This document shows positions 33,781 through 44,722 of a stretch of 64,000 nt of DNA, in pieces (within the stretch, counting starts at the first letter, position 1; every line of letters begins with the position of its first letter). Position numbers and translations under genes: made by a program. Under the pieces are notes generated by a model. The model ran no database searches and was not told the DNA's origin. It worked only from the letters and a program-made list of their open reading frames with translations. This DNA comes from Clytia hemisphaerica (taxonomy: Eukaryota > Cnidaria > Hydrozoa > Leptothecata > Clytiidae). The stretch is taken from positions 461,552-525,551 of the forward strand of contig CACVBU010001176.1 of the NCBI GenBank assembly GCA_902728285.1, in the 5' to 3' direction.

Positions 33781-36700
33781 TTAAAATTTTGCGTTATTTT
33801 GCTGATACTTTAGAAAGAGGAAATTTTATCATTTAATTTGTTGTTTTTTTTATCAAAATTGTGTTTTTTTTATATTTTACTCTTTTAGAATATTTTGCCC
33901 TTCTAAAAATCTTAAATAAAAACAACTTTTCCAGGGGTCCCCTCAAATGTATGAAAGGTTTTTTCGCCAAGCTTCTCAAAATTTACAACATCCTTGAAAC
34001 CATTTCCGTTATAATTTGTTGTTACCTTGTAATCATAATAACAAAATTATATATTATTTATTTTGTGATACACAATTTCTTTTCCAAGAGGAAACTGATT
34101 GGAAATGGGTGGTTCATTATAATAAGGGGCGGAAGTATTGTGGTCAACCTGATCACAGGTAATCTCCTTTTAAACAATTAGAAATGATGCTCACAGTATT
34201 TCTTGAAAAAAAATAGATCCACCAGAACCTTACATGGTAAAAACACAATGCCAAGAAGTGTATAATTCCTCAAACGAATGGGTTTTCTAGGATTTTACGT
34301 TGCAGTCACTCAAGGAGATTAGCCTTTGTGACCTACATGACATTTGGTTTGGTTTTTTTTGATTGACAATATCTAGACAGTTTATCGTGTGGTGACATTT
34401 GAGGAAACGACAGCAAGGTGTTGTGTTTTTCAAACAAGGTGCAGGTGCTGGTGGTCGTCTGTTTACTTGTAGAAGTATTAACATTCTTTGTCTAAAAACA
34501 TTTATCTCCATTTTCCGCCCACTTTAATGGTAAAGTCAAATGGTGTTTTTCCTTTTTAATAATTGTCACCCTGAGTGATCGATGAATGGTAGAAACATTT
34601 TGAAACTTGAAAAAGATATTTTCCTCCGATTCTGATAGAACGAATAACAGGATGATTGAAAAGAAGAAGAAGCTTTCGTCATCTTAAAACTTCGTCGGTA
34701 AATCATGTGACCCTGTCTCTCTGATTCGATCTTTAAGGGGACCGAGAATTCACTTCGTATTGCCAAGTAACTTTACTTCAAATTTTATCATTCATGGGCA
34801 TTGCAGAAAAATTTGCCTTGTAGTGGATTAAATTCATGTGAGCCTCTTGTTTTTTAGTTGTATTTATTCTATAGCTTTTTTGTTTTTTATTTTAGTTGCA
34901 TTTTTTGTTGTTCTTAACTTTCATCTCTAACATTTTGCTTTGCAATAATTATCTCTAAAAACTAAAGCTAAGAAAAATACTCTAGGTTTTATTACTAGGT
35001 ACCATTATGGAAATATGTTTTTTAATAAAAGAATTTTAAGAATATACTGATAAAAATGTTATAAATCATTTCTTAATAATTTTCTCAAGCTTCCACCTCC
35101 CCTACCTCCCTAAGAAGAAGTTGTTCTCGCTTTGGTGTTTCGAGACACAAATTGTTCTCATACTGTTGGTATCTTGAGGGATTTTGAATTTCTCAATTTT
35201 AACGAAAAGATCAACGAGTTTTATTTTGTGTAGATTAATAACGATAAACTTTTCGAAGAGTTTCGAGATTTTATATGAGATATTTCGGCAGGAATCTGTA
35301 ATTAATAATATTAATCGGTGAAATTTGGGAAAATTCCTCTCGTGTCGAAATTAAAACACTTTCTAAACTATATATAAACATAACACGCTTCTTCCTCGGT
35401 AACACAAGGAAAATTGAAGAACTAATGACGCTTTGCTACCATAGTGAAGGATGTGTAGAAATAGAATAAAGTGAAAAACCTTTAGCATGGGTGTAGTTTC
35501 CTTTGCCGTCATCATGGTATAATTTCGTCCTTTTTGCAAGTTGGTGGGAGCTAATTTGTGTGAAGTAGCCAAGCCCTTTCTTTATATAAAGAAAAGAGAA
35601 ATCTGTATCTGAGGTTACTCTTCCTCCATAATTTTGTTCTTTAGGTTTCAGATTGTAAACACACAGGTACTCAGCTGACACAGAACGTTGTTATACTTAC
35701 GGTGATTGTAGCATCGTCTGAGGTAATTCTTTGTGTCAACTGAGTACGAATCTTTATTGCTTTTCTCATTGAGAGTTCATTTACGAAGGGGACTTCCCTG
35801 TAGAGACTTGTCGAGTGTGGTTTTGATGCAACTTTTACTGCCATGTGGTTTTTATGGCATCGTGTTGTCTTTTGCCTAATTAGTGAAGTGCACATGGAAA
35901 TGCACAAATAGTGTTACGAGAGCAAAGAAATTTCATCTCTCTTTTACTTGTACAGTTTGTAATCTTTTGACGTATAGCTTCGGTTACAGCCCTGTGTCAC
36001 AGACCCGGTGGGACCCCTATCACACTGGAAATTTTGGCCAAAATATTTTCCCGATGCGGGAAAAAAAGCCTAAAATTTCAGCCTCAATTGGTAATTTGAC
36101 TTAGACTTTACTGAAGAAGGCAAAACACTCACGCCGTGATTTCAGCCATCCAAACAGGATTTTTTTAGCTGGGAACAATGATTTTTCCCTATTCCCATTG
36201 GGATTTTGATAACATGTTCATCTCAAATGAAGCAAAAAGTTCCACCGGGGGATGTGAGACAGGGGTGTCTCAGGAACTTAGTGTAGAAGAGCAGTTCTGA
36301 AGAATTTGACACATGAAAATCATCAACTCGTGCATCAATCCTAACCTTAGTCACGTTTAACTTGGCTCAATCAAGATGACTTTTGACCTTTGATTTCAAA
36401 AGTGGAAAATTCTCTCATAATCACGAAAAAGTCAAAGTGGTTGTTAGCTAATAAGGTGGTTTTATTTTTCGAGAAGAGTAAATTGATTCAAATTGAGTAT
36501 AATTAGCGAGTGAAGCAAATTGGACAATAATTAGCGATGGACAATGAATTGTAATCTTTTTTATGAGCCATTGGCGGGGTAGGCTAATCATTAAAAAACT
36601 TTATATGTATGTAATATCCTCTTGTAAGCGAGTAAGGAAACAATCAAACTCTATTGTTTTTTTCAGTTTCAATGTTTTTGTTTTATACTAAATTGATTTT

Positions 36701-37394
36701 GAGATGGTTAGCAACAATTTCAAACTCATTTCTGATATTAGATAATTTGGGGTAGGACGTCCCTTTGGATTTTTGATGTGTTATTAATGATGTTTGATGT
36801 AGCTTTTTTATTCGAAAAAAGATTGCTGTGTTGTGGAAGAACTTGATGATTGAAAAAAATAGCTTCGACTATATATAAGTTAACGGCATTTTTGAAGAAG
36901 CCTGATTCGTATATTTTCATGATCTACCGACCTGATCAGGATAATATAAGTTTCGATGATTTGGAATTAGATTTATTAAAGTGCAGTTGACGCTCTCTGA
37001 TTCGACATTCTACTATTCGATACTCTCCATTATTCGTTAATATGAAAGTCACCGTCAACAAGAAACTCTCATAAAATAAGCTCTACTATGTATTCGATAC
37101 GCTCTCTTTTTCAATGAAAATCCAATTCCCCTTTAAAATTGAATTAAGGAGCGGCAACTGTATAATTAATATGTATTTGCATACGGTATTCAATCTATTC
37201 TGTTTGGTTGTAGCTTTCGAGCAAAAATTATCTTTACAGAAGTTTGCTTGTACGGGTTTATTCAAATAATATATTTTACATTTTCAGCATAAAAACTACA
37301 AAAATAACTGCATCAAAACATTGCAAGACCAATTCAATTACAATATCAAGGATACCATTTTTTTTAATACGTCAAACATTCTACCACAACACCA
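33781..37394. other. Intergenic stretch
   Basis: AT-rich. No exon is recognised. An AACGTT-family fragment lies near 35671. A weak inverted-repeat element spans about 35990-36275, its ends CCTGTGTCACAGACCCGGTG and the complement of CACCGGGGGATGTGAGACAG. Confidence 0.55.
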
Positions 37395-37736
37395 ATGCTC
37401 GTAATGGTTTACAGAGATTCAATGATGCCATCCCTAAACAAGAAAAGTTTAACTCGGTCCCATTCTTATGACCCTTTCTGTGCGAGCAAATCCAAAATGG
37501 TTACCAAGGAAACAAACAATTTTTATCGGAAAGCAATTCGCCGTGTATCTTTACAAATGTATGCTGAGCTCCCTGTTGAGTCGAGACAATCTGTTGAAAG
37601 CATTTTGGAACATGTTGAAAATGATCACATTCAACAAACACATTCAACAAAATCGAGAACATCATGTCAACAGCAAGAGCAGAGTGATAAAACGAGAAAT
37701 TTTGTTTTGACTGGTTTTAAACCTATCCCTGTTTGA
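37395..37736 (+). CDS. Small ORF or terminal exon, unknown product
   Basis: An open frame of 113 codons from ATG to TGA with protein-like composition (Ser/Thr/Gln/Lys-rich, segments such as YRKAIRRVSLQMYAELP and QSVESILEHVEND that could form helices). An AATAAA follows at 37973-37978. I do not recognise the product. It may be an intronless gene, or the last exon of a spliced gene: a TTTACAG lies just inside the frame (ending near 37411), and an acceptor there would be in phase with the donor of receptor exon 31390-31610. That would make it an alternative receptor tail, which is speculative. Confidence 0.4.
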   Translation: MLVMVYRDSMMPSLNKKSLTRSHSYDPFCASKSKMVTKETNNFYRKAIRRVSLQMYAELPVESRQSVESILEHVENDHIQQTHSTKSRTSCQQQEQSDKTRNFVLTGFKPIPV

Positions 37737-40156
37737 AAAGGTTGATTGTAAATTTGTTTAAGAAAATTGACTAAATTTGAAGTGGGAACCGATAAGGATG
37801 GGTGTGCTTCAATGTGCACGCACTCATACATAATCACCCATACTACAAAGAACTTGAATGATTTGTGGTAGAGCTTCCAAGAGAGGAAAAATAATAGATA
37901 AGTTAGATTTTAGATTTTCTTGTAGCAAGCCTGTTGAATTGGTTGAAATTACGAAGTGCGATAAAGCGAGAAAATAAACTTGTAATGTGAATATATATGT
38001 GATTTTAATTGAAGTTTTGTGTTGAAAAATGAAAATAATATTTTATCTCGAACTTTTTGTAGAGTTTTAAGTTTATCCTGTCTCAGTACCTGGACAATTT
38101 TTTTGAAATTTACATATTTACACTTTCTCAGCTTTTACATCATTGGAAAAGAATTCTGTTGGCGCTTTGGGAAGGCATTAGCTTTTAAGTGTCGATTTAT
38201 TGTTTACAATGGAAGAAGTTTGCAATATTTTGATCAAACTCCAACCTCGAACCCAGTCCCTTAGTTTGCTTTTTAATGATACTATCGCTCCCAAAAGTCG
38301 TAGTAAAAATTTTTGCAGGGTGCTAAAATCCGTTAACTTTATTTTCAGTTAGGCTTTTAAACGGACAAGGAGTGTAGAAACACTGAAACTGAGACAGGAC
38401 TTTGCTGTATTTAGATTTACTAGATTTTTCTTATATCTTCGTATGTGACGGATTGTTTGATTTTTTTTATGGAGCAGGCTCTTATAAAACTTTATCGACG
38501 ATTTTATGTAGAAAATATTTATGTAAATAGTGTAAATTTTACCAAGAACAACTGATTAAAACTAATTTTACTGTTTCTGTTTTATCCAATAGCAGAGTGA
38601 GGATACCTAGGCTGGTTACTAATTTTTTTTTGTTCAAAGATCTCTTGAATTATCAACAATTAAATGCTATCCCTTGAAATTGTTTGCGGAAGCATTTCTT
38701 AATTTCATCCATTACCGGTTGGTCTAAAAAAAAACTGTTATACTATGCTGATACGAGCAAAAAACGTTTTTCTTTTCCTCTTTCTGACCAATCTTGCTCA
38801 CATCCGTGTCAATCCTATGTGAAAAAGCTTGTTAATAGACCTTATCAGAGTTTTTGATGCATTGTGGGATTGCCATAAAAAAACTTTTTCTACAAATTTC
38901 ATATCATCGAAAATAATGCAAGACTTGAATGTAGTTTACTTGTGATAATGAAAATTAAAAATTGGTTTTTCAAAATGCTTTTTGCTCGAGATTGAACCAA
39001 ATAGACAAGATTGACATATTCTTCCTTTCCCCAAAAAGTCTAAATTATCCAACATCAGCAATTAAAGCATTAAAGGACCTGGGGTAAGAGCGTTTAATTT
39101 TTTTAAGGATTTTAAGAGAGATTAATGTTGTTCCGAATTTAGCCTTTTTGATAAAAGGAAATTTTAGATTTTCGTGATTCGGGGACCCTTCCAGAGAGAA
39201 TGACCTGTTTTTTTTTTACCCTAAAAGAGATCTTTGAGGCAAAAAAAGTATCATCACCTTTCGCAAATCCCTGCTACCTCCGGGTGAAAGGAATATTTTA
39301 TCCAAAAATTATGTTAAATTTTCATTCAAGACATAAGTGTAAATGCCTTATATTTGTATCTTTTATAAATATGAAAATTGTCCTAAAAGTGTCATTATCT
39401 AGTAACAAAACTATACTAAATTTTCGCTGAGCAAAGTCTTTAACTAGAAGGCTTTCCTTAAGTACAAAGCTTGTTCTTAAAGATTTCTTGTCAATTTTTC
39501 AATAAAAAATCAGTAGTCAACCACAGATCTGTAAAGCCCGAAGGGCTAGATTCGCAGCTTTTATCGAAAAGTGAAGCCTAGATTTGGAAGGATTTCCTAC
39601 CAAAGTCACGTGAGTAAAATATGCAATTCCACCGGTTTGAGAGATGTGAAATAGCGTTTGCCGCCTACTTTTTTGATCTCGCGCTCCAAAAACAATTAAA
39701 ATGCTAGATCCTATCCATCGGCACGAAATTTAAAAAGTCAAATTTTTGCTTCACTTTTTTTTGCTGGAGAAAGCTTAAAGTTGCCTATCTAGCCCTTCGG
39801 GCTTTACAGATATCTGTGTAGTCAACGTGTTCTAAAGAAAAGCCTTTATGTCACCAACTAGGCCCTACTTTGCTTAAAAGTAATATATGCGCCAACTATA
39901 GAACTAACTGGCCATTTAGCAAAAGATTCGATAACAAAACTATGATATACGATAATTATGTTGTAGTTAGTTCATCCGTAGATAGTTATCCATAGAGTCA
40001 CAATTCACGTTCATGTGCGCATGCTCAGAACGAACGGTTCGTCTCCATGACGACATAAGGTTGGATATGATGGACATGCATCAGTTATAATGTTAGTTAT
40101 ACATGAATATACATCAGCTCCTCTACGTAAATATCCCATGTACAAATTATCCTCTT
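37737..40156. other. Intergenic stretch between convergent genes
   Basis: AT-rich, with the hAT-type element at 39522-39818. No exon seen. Confidence 0.6.
39522..39818. mobile_element. 297-bp hAT-type MITE with 8-bp target duplication
   Basis: TAGTCAAC is repeated directly at 39514-39521 and 39819-39826. The ends are CACAGATCTGTAAAGCCCGA and the complement of TCGGGCTTTACAGATATCTG plus TG, carrying the inner palindrome AGCCCGAAGGGCT. The 8-bp duplication and CA...TG ends fit the hAT superfamily. No coding sequence. Confidence 0.85.
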
Positions 40157-40581
40157 TCAGCCTGCATTCGGTATAATTAGGCTATTCCCGACGACCGGTG
40201 AACCAGGATTATAACAATAGATGCAATTGGTCGGTTGGCATGGTGGGATATCACAGTTCAAGATTACAGGATGGTCTTTGTCACAACATACAGTCGGTGG
40301 TGCAGGCATTGTTGGGGCCACTACAAATCTGGATAAGGGCAATGAAGGCATGGTAGGGGCAACCATATTGTTATTATCGTTATGTCTTTTATCATCATCG
40401 GAAATATATCCTTTATGAGATTTTCTATCATGATGCCGTGTCTTTTTACGATGATGTAGTTTAGCATTGAAAGTTTTATTTTTCTTGTTACCCCCATGAC
40501 AACAAGTTGTATCACAGCCAGGTAAACATATTATAGTACAAGTACTGCATGGAAATGGTGATAGTGGAGGCAGTGGTAAAC
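40157..40581 (-). CDS. Alternative or extra last exon with a minicollagen-type Cys domain
   Basis: The acceptor (TCATTTAG) is at 40582-40589 and the stop TGA at 40157-40159; the 141-residue frame closes exactly from a phase-1 acceptor. It begins LPLPPLSPFPCSTCTIICLP and continues GCDTTCC: Cys spacing x2, x3, x3, x3, CC, a minicollagen-type domain behind Pro. Then follow a His/Lys/Arg-rich basic segment and a second Cys group (CCDKD, NCDIPPC, NCIYC). No signal peptide or start is found between it and 40868, so it is best read as a second last exon joined to exon 41879-41935 by skipping exon 40868-41783. It could also be the last exon of a separate gene whose start I missed. Confidence 0.6.
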
Positions 40582-43500
40582 CTAAATGACAAAATAAACA
40601 TTTGCTTGGTTTAAGCGTGTGTGTTTGTGTGTCATTGTGATTCAGTTAGCGATCATAGACAAATTATACGAAAGTAGAAAACACACCACTGCACCCACTA
40701 TCACCATTAACCTTTTTTGGTTTCGTCTCTAAAATTATTCATTTCGGTCAAATTATAAACAGAAAAAAAACTTTGTCATAAAATATAAACATGCAAGTGT
40801 GAAAGGAAAATATTAATGTACATTGTGTTTAGGATAGGAATATTAAAGAATGTCTGTTTCGTCCAATTTATTTGCCATGATCTTTAGCATAGTTAGCGAG
40901 GGCCCCTGCCAATGCACCTGATGGTACGACTTGATCCCACTCACAACAATCGCGACTGCAGGTTGGTCCACAAGCTGGGGGCATACAGGCTGGTGCACAA
41001 GGTGGTGGTGGTGGAGGTGCACATGCTACTGGACAAGGTGCAGGACATGGTACTGGGCATGGTGGTGGTGGTGGAGGAGGAGGAGGAGGAGGAGGGGGTG
41101 GTGGTGGTGGAGGTGGTGGAGGAGGTGGAGGTGGAGGTGGTGGCGGTGGCGGCGGCGGCGGTGGTGGAGGTGGGGGGGAGGAGGTGGTGGTGCACAAGCA
41201 CATGGAGGAGGGGGTGGTGGACATGGCATTGCCATACAAGGTGGTGGTGGGGGAGCACAGGCACATGGTGGTGCTGGGAAATGAATAACAGTTGAGGTAG
41301 CTCCAAAGGGTTCGGCACAGCAGTATGGGTTTTCGCAACCAGTGCAGTCTCCACCTTTGCCACCTGCTGCTCCAGGAGCGCCACCGGCACCACCAGGAGG
41401 GGGAGGAGCACCAGCAGCCTCATCTGGTTTAGCCTCAGTGGGAGGGGCGCCACCTGGTGGTGGAGGAGCACCGCCTGGAGGAGGAGCACCACCTGGTGGA
41501 GGAGCGCCGCCTGGAGGAGGAGCGCCGCCTGGAGGAGGAGCACCGCCTGGAGGAGGAGCGCCGCCTGGAGGAGGAGCGCCGCCTGGAGGAGGAGCACCGC
41601 CTGGGGGTGGAGGGGAACCGCCTGGAGGAGGAGGGGCACCGCCTGGAGGAGGAGCACCGCCTGGAGGAGGAGCACCGCCTGGGGGTGGAGGGGAACCGCC
41701 TGGAGGAGGAGGGGCACCGCCTGGAGGAGGAGCACCACCGGGTGGGGGAGCACCTCCAGATGGAGAGGGTCCACTAGATGATCCTAAAAGTAAAAATAAT
41801 TACAAAGATAAGATGAGGAAATTCCTGGTTTAGTGGGTGCAGTATTGGCAGGAGAAGAAAACGGTAAAAAGCTCTTACCTCCACTGCTGGCAGATAAGAG
41901 TGTTTCTACAGCTTGATTTGCTTTGACTAAGTTTCCTAAATAGATGAAAAGAAAGAAAAGGAGGTTTTTGACCTATTTGAATATTGAAGTGATACTCAAA
42001 AGTGACTAATTAGAATCTATTAGCTTTTGATGCATCGAGATTTTATTTTTGAATAACTTTTAGATTTAACTGATTTGATCAACGAACTCCAAAATTAAGA
42101 CTGGAATTGGGAATCTGATTTTTTAACGAGGTTTCCAAATTTCCATATCTGCAGCAGCCATTATTTGACATCTGAAAGAATCTCTTCAACCTTGAAGAAA
42201 ATCCGGTTTTTCGGATCTTCAACGTTCTAGATCGTTTCCTTTTCCATTCCAGTCTTTATTTTAGAATTCGTTGTGAATGGCTGGACATCTTACCAATACT
42301 TTCATCTAGTAAGGCTTTCAAATCTTCTTGATCATCTCCGTCAGATTTGGCTTCTGTTGGTGGTTTCTTTCCTGCTGGTGGTGGGGGAGCACCACCTGGA
42401 GGGGGTGGGACACCACCTGGTGGTGGAGGGGCACCGCCTGGAGGGGGTGGGGCACCTCCTGGTGGTGGAGGAGCACCACCTGGAGGAGGAGGAGAGCCGC
42501 CTCCTGGGGCTGGTTTTTGTTCAGGTGGCTGAGCATCATCATCGCTATCATCACTGTCATCATCATCACCAGCAGGAGGTGGTGCTGGAGTAGTTGTGGG
42601 CTGCCCTCCAGCAGGAGGTGGCTGAGCACCTCCTGGAGGTGGTGGGTTACCACCTGCGGGTGGGGCACCTCCTGGTGGTGGTGCCTCAGCTTCATCAGGT
42701 GCTTCCTCTGAATTTTCTGAATCGGCTAAAGGGAATGAAAGATGTCAAAACTACACTGAATCTCAATTTCATCAATCGTAACACTTTAATCTACGAAGTT
42801 TAAAACTAACAGAACTATCTAAAAGTATAAAAAAGCATCTGAGAAAAGCACAATCTTGAAAAATTAGTTTAAGAAGGGTTTAACCAAACTTAAATTTATG
42901 AAAGGGTTACACTGCTGAAGGAAAGGAATTTTATTAACTTACAAGTTCCTGCAGCATATGACTGCTTATTGTCTTGTTTGTTTTTGTTTTTGTTTTTCTT
43001 ATCATCTTGAACTTTCTTTGGTTTATATTTTTGGATAATCCCATTTAAGTTTTGTGGAACATGGCCTGGTTGTGGCATTGGATGAGCTTCATCTTCATCA
43101 GGGTTTTGCTCAGCTAAAGGATCATTATAACTTTGGACATGTCGTTTACTTTGGTCCTCTGAAGATGTATCTGGCGTGACTTCTTTCTTTTTGCCTTTAT
43201 GACCTTTGAAAAATGAAGAAGTTTGGTCGAATAATGGAGTTGATGGTGTAAGAAAGTGTTTGCTTTTTTAGATTGTTCAGCTAAATCCTGTTTATAATGC
43301 GTTTGGTTAAATGACGATACATGCGCGATACAAGTTATTTTTGGCATTTTTCTACAGTAGATGTGTTGTTGTTGTTGTAAGACATGCAAATCTATTCTAG
43401 GTCATCTCTATGTAAAAATTGTCTTTGTGAAAATGCTCAAAAATGACGAGTCTAGGGGTATGTACATCTCGTTAAATGTATGGAGAGTGGATTTACAATG

Positions 43501-44722
43501 AGAAGCACATTATGAAATGGGATAGAACATTCATTCTTTGAACAGGATGTTATCTATTGTAATAATTGGGAAAAGGTTCCAGTTATTTCCAGTGAGTTAC
43601 ATCAGGGACTCGTGACCGGGGGGTTGGGGTTGTGAGTCGCAGGTATTCTAAAATATGGCGAAGTTCACTTTGTTAGCCTTGTATGTATCCTACCTCCAAT
43701 AGTCTGTTCAGTATATGCTTGAACTGCACTATCTATCGCCTCTCCCAAGTCTTTTTTAGTTTCGTCTAGCGCATGCTGATAAATACTTTTCGAGGCTTCG
43801 GTAGCAAATTTACGAGCATGATGTGATAACTTTGAAGACTTTTTGTGATCTTTCCCTAAAAAAGTAAAGGGAATTATTCAAAAATTTCAAAAAAGTTTTT
43901 TTTCAAAATTTGTTCCGAAATTGCTTTATTCTTTATTTCGAAAAATCCCTTAAGTTCACACATCACGCCTGACTAGAATTGGTCTAAGATTACTCTAGAC
44001 TATTTTAATTTGATACTGTCTCATGCATTGCAGTTTTAACTTGGATGATTAGGTCGTGCATATATTGTAAGCAAAGAATGGGGGGCAAGGCCGTACATAT
44101 AATCATATACAGTATTAGGAGAGAAGAAAATAACACCTAGCCAAAACAAAATCAAGCTGTAGAATTTGTCTTAAAATCATGCAAACACAGAAAATATTTA
44201 CTTTTATAAAACCTTTCCATAAATTACGTCACTAGCAACTCCTCGTTTTCAAAATATTACTGTGGTAATTGATTCCCAGAGGAGTTCATAAGAAGTTTAC
44301 TCTACTTATAGAAAGTAGCACTCGAAGACCCAAGGAATTTAGTCACCTTGACAATGGTTTCAAAACGAGGCAGTCGTTGCACTCAAGATAATTTATGAAA
44401 AGGCGCCAAAGAATCGGGGCCAAATAATCGAGACCGAAATAAATAGATAAATCATGACTATTTTCCTCCCCATAAGGTAAATGAAATTTTATGCATCGAC
44501 AGTGAAGACGAATTTAGCGAAAAACATAACAAAGAAGGATCATTACAACATGAAAAGGTAACCGAGAAGGGATGCTCTTTCTACTTTCATTGCATTGAAA
44601 ATTCAGGAAGATTCCTTAGCTAGGTAAAAAACATTGAATAAAAGTATACCTTTTTTGATAGCCCGACAATCGATCAAAGCCACAAGTAGGAGTAACATCA
44701 CTCCCACGTGAAGAGCTTTCAT
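40157..44722 (-). CDS. Minicollagen-like, proline/glycine-rich secreted protein (probable nematocyst wall protein)
   Basis: Exons on the minus strand: 44650-44722, 43694-43855, 42943-43203, 42294-42725, 41879-41935, then 40868-41783 or 40157-40581. All six junctions are phase 1. Exon 1 encodes the signal peptide (MKALHVGVMLLLLVALIDC). Exons 2-3 encode a Lys-rich region with a dibasic KR that may end a propeptide. Exon 4 has PPPGGAPP-type repeats and an acidic D/S run. Exon 5 is a short linker. The last exons carry the Cys-rich domains. With exon 40868-41783 the length is about 633 residues if one frame break is discounted; with 40157-40581 it is 469. Known: minicollagens and the elastic protein cnidoin of cnidarian capsules join a signal peptide, propeptide, polyproline and C-x3-C-x3-C-x3-C-x3-CC domains that cross-link by disulfides. 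The central repeat here is not Gly-X-Y, so it is closer to a cnidoin-like elastic protein than to a true minicollagen. Confidence 0.8.
40868..41783 (-). CDS. Long last exon: hexapeptide repeats, polyproline and Cys domains, with a frame break
   Basis: From 41783 the frame reads SSSGPSPSGGAPPP, then about 14 PGGAPP/PGGSPP units, a TEAKPDEAAG break, GGAGGAPG, a Cys cluster (CTGCENPYCC), then PAPPCACAPPPPP and MAMPCPPPPPPC. Near 41172-41178 (seven G on the plus strand) this frame stops matching, and the neighbouring frame carries the polyproline run on into CPVPCPAPCPVAC and CAPACMPPACGPTCSRDCC, ending SGALAGALANYAKDHGK. The two halves are each clearly protein-like and differ by one base in a homopolymer. 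Read literally, the protein would end in a His/Arg/Leu-rich tail near 41026 and lose both distal Cys domains. Confidence 0.75.

Noticed and set aside
40912-41295. Plus-strand open frames rich in Val/Glu or Trp/Gly across the polyproline region
   Set aside because: They are antisense shadows of the minus-strand Pro codons; splice sites, signal peptide and Cys domains all support the minus strand.
41342-41833. 163-residue plus-strand frame of GGGAPP repeats
   Set aside because: It mirrors the minus-strand PGGAPP coding repeat, since CCx/GGx codons read as Gly/Pro on both strands. No splice or start context supports it.
41430-42500. Collagen triple helix in the Gly/Pro-rich protein
   Set aside because: Gly falls in pairs every six residues (PGGAPP), not at every third position.
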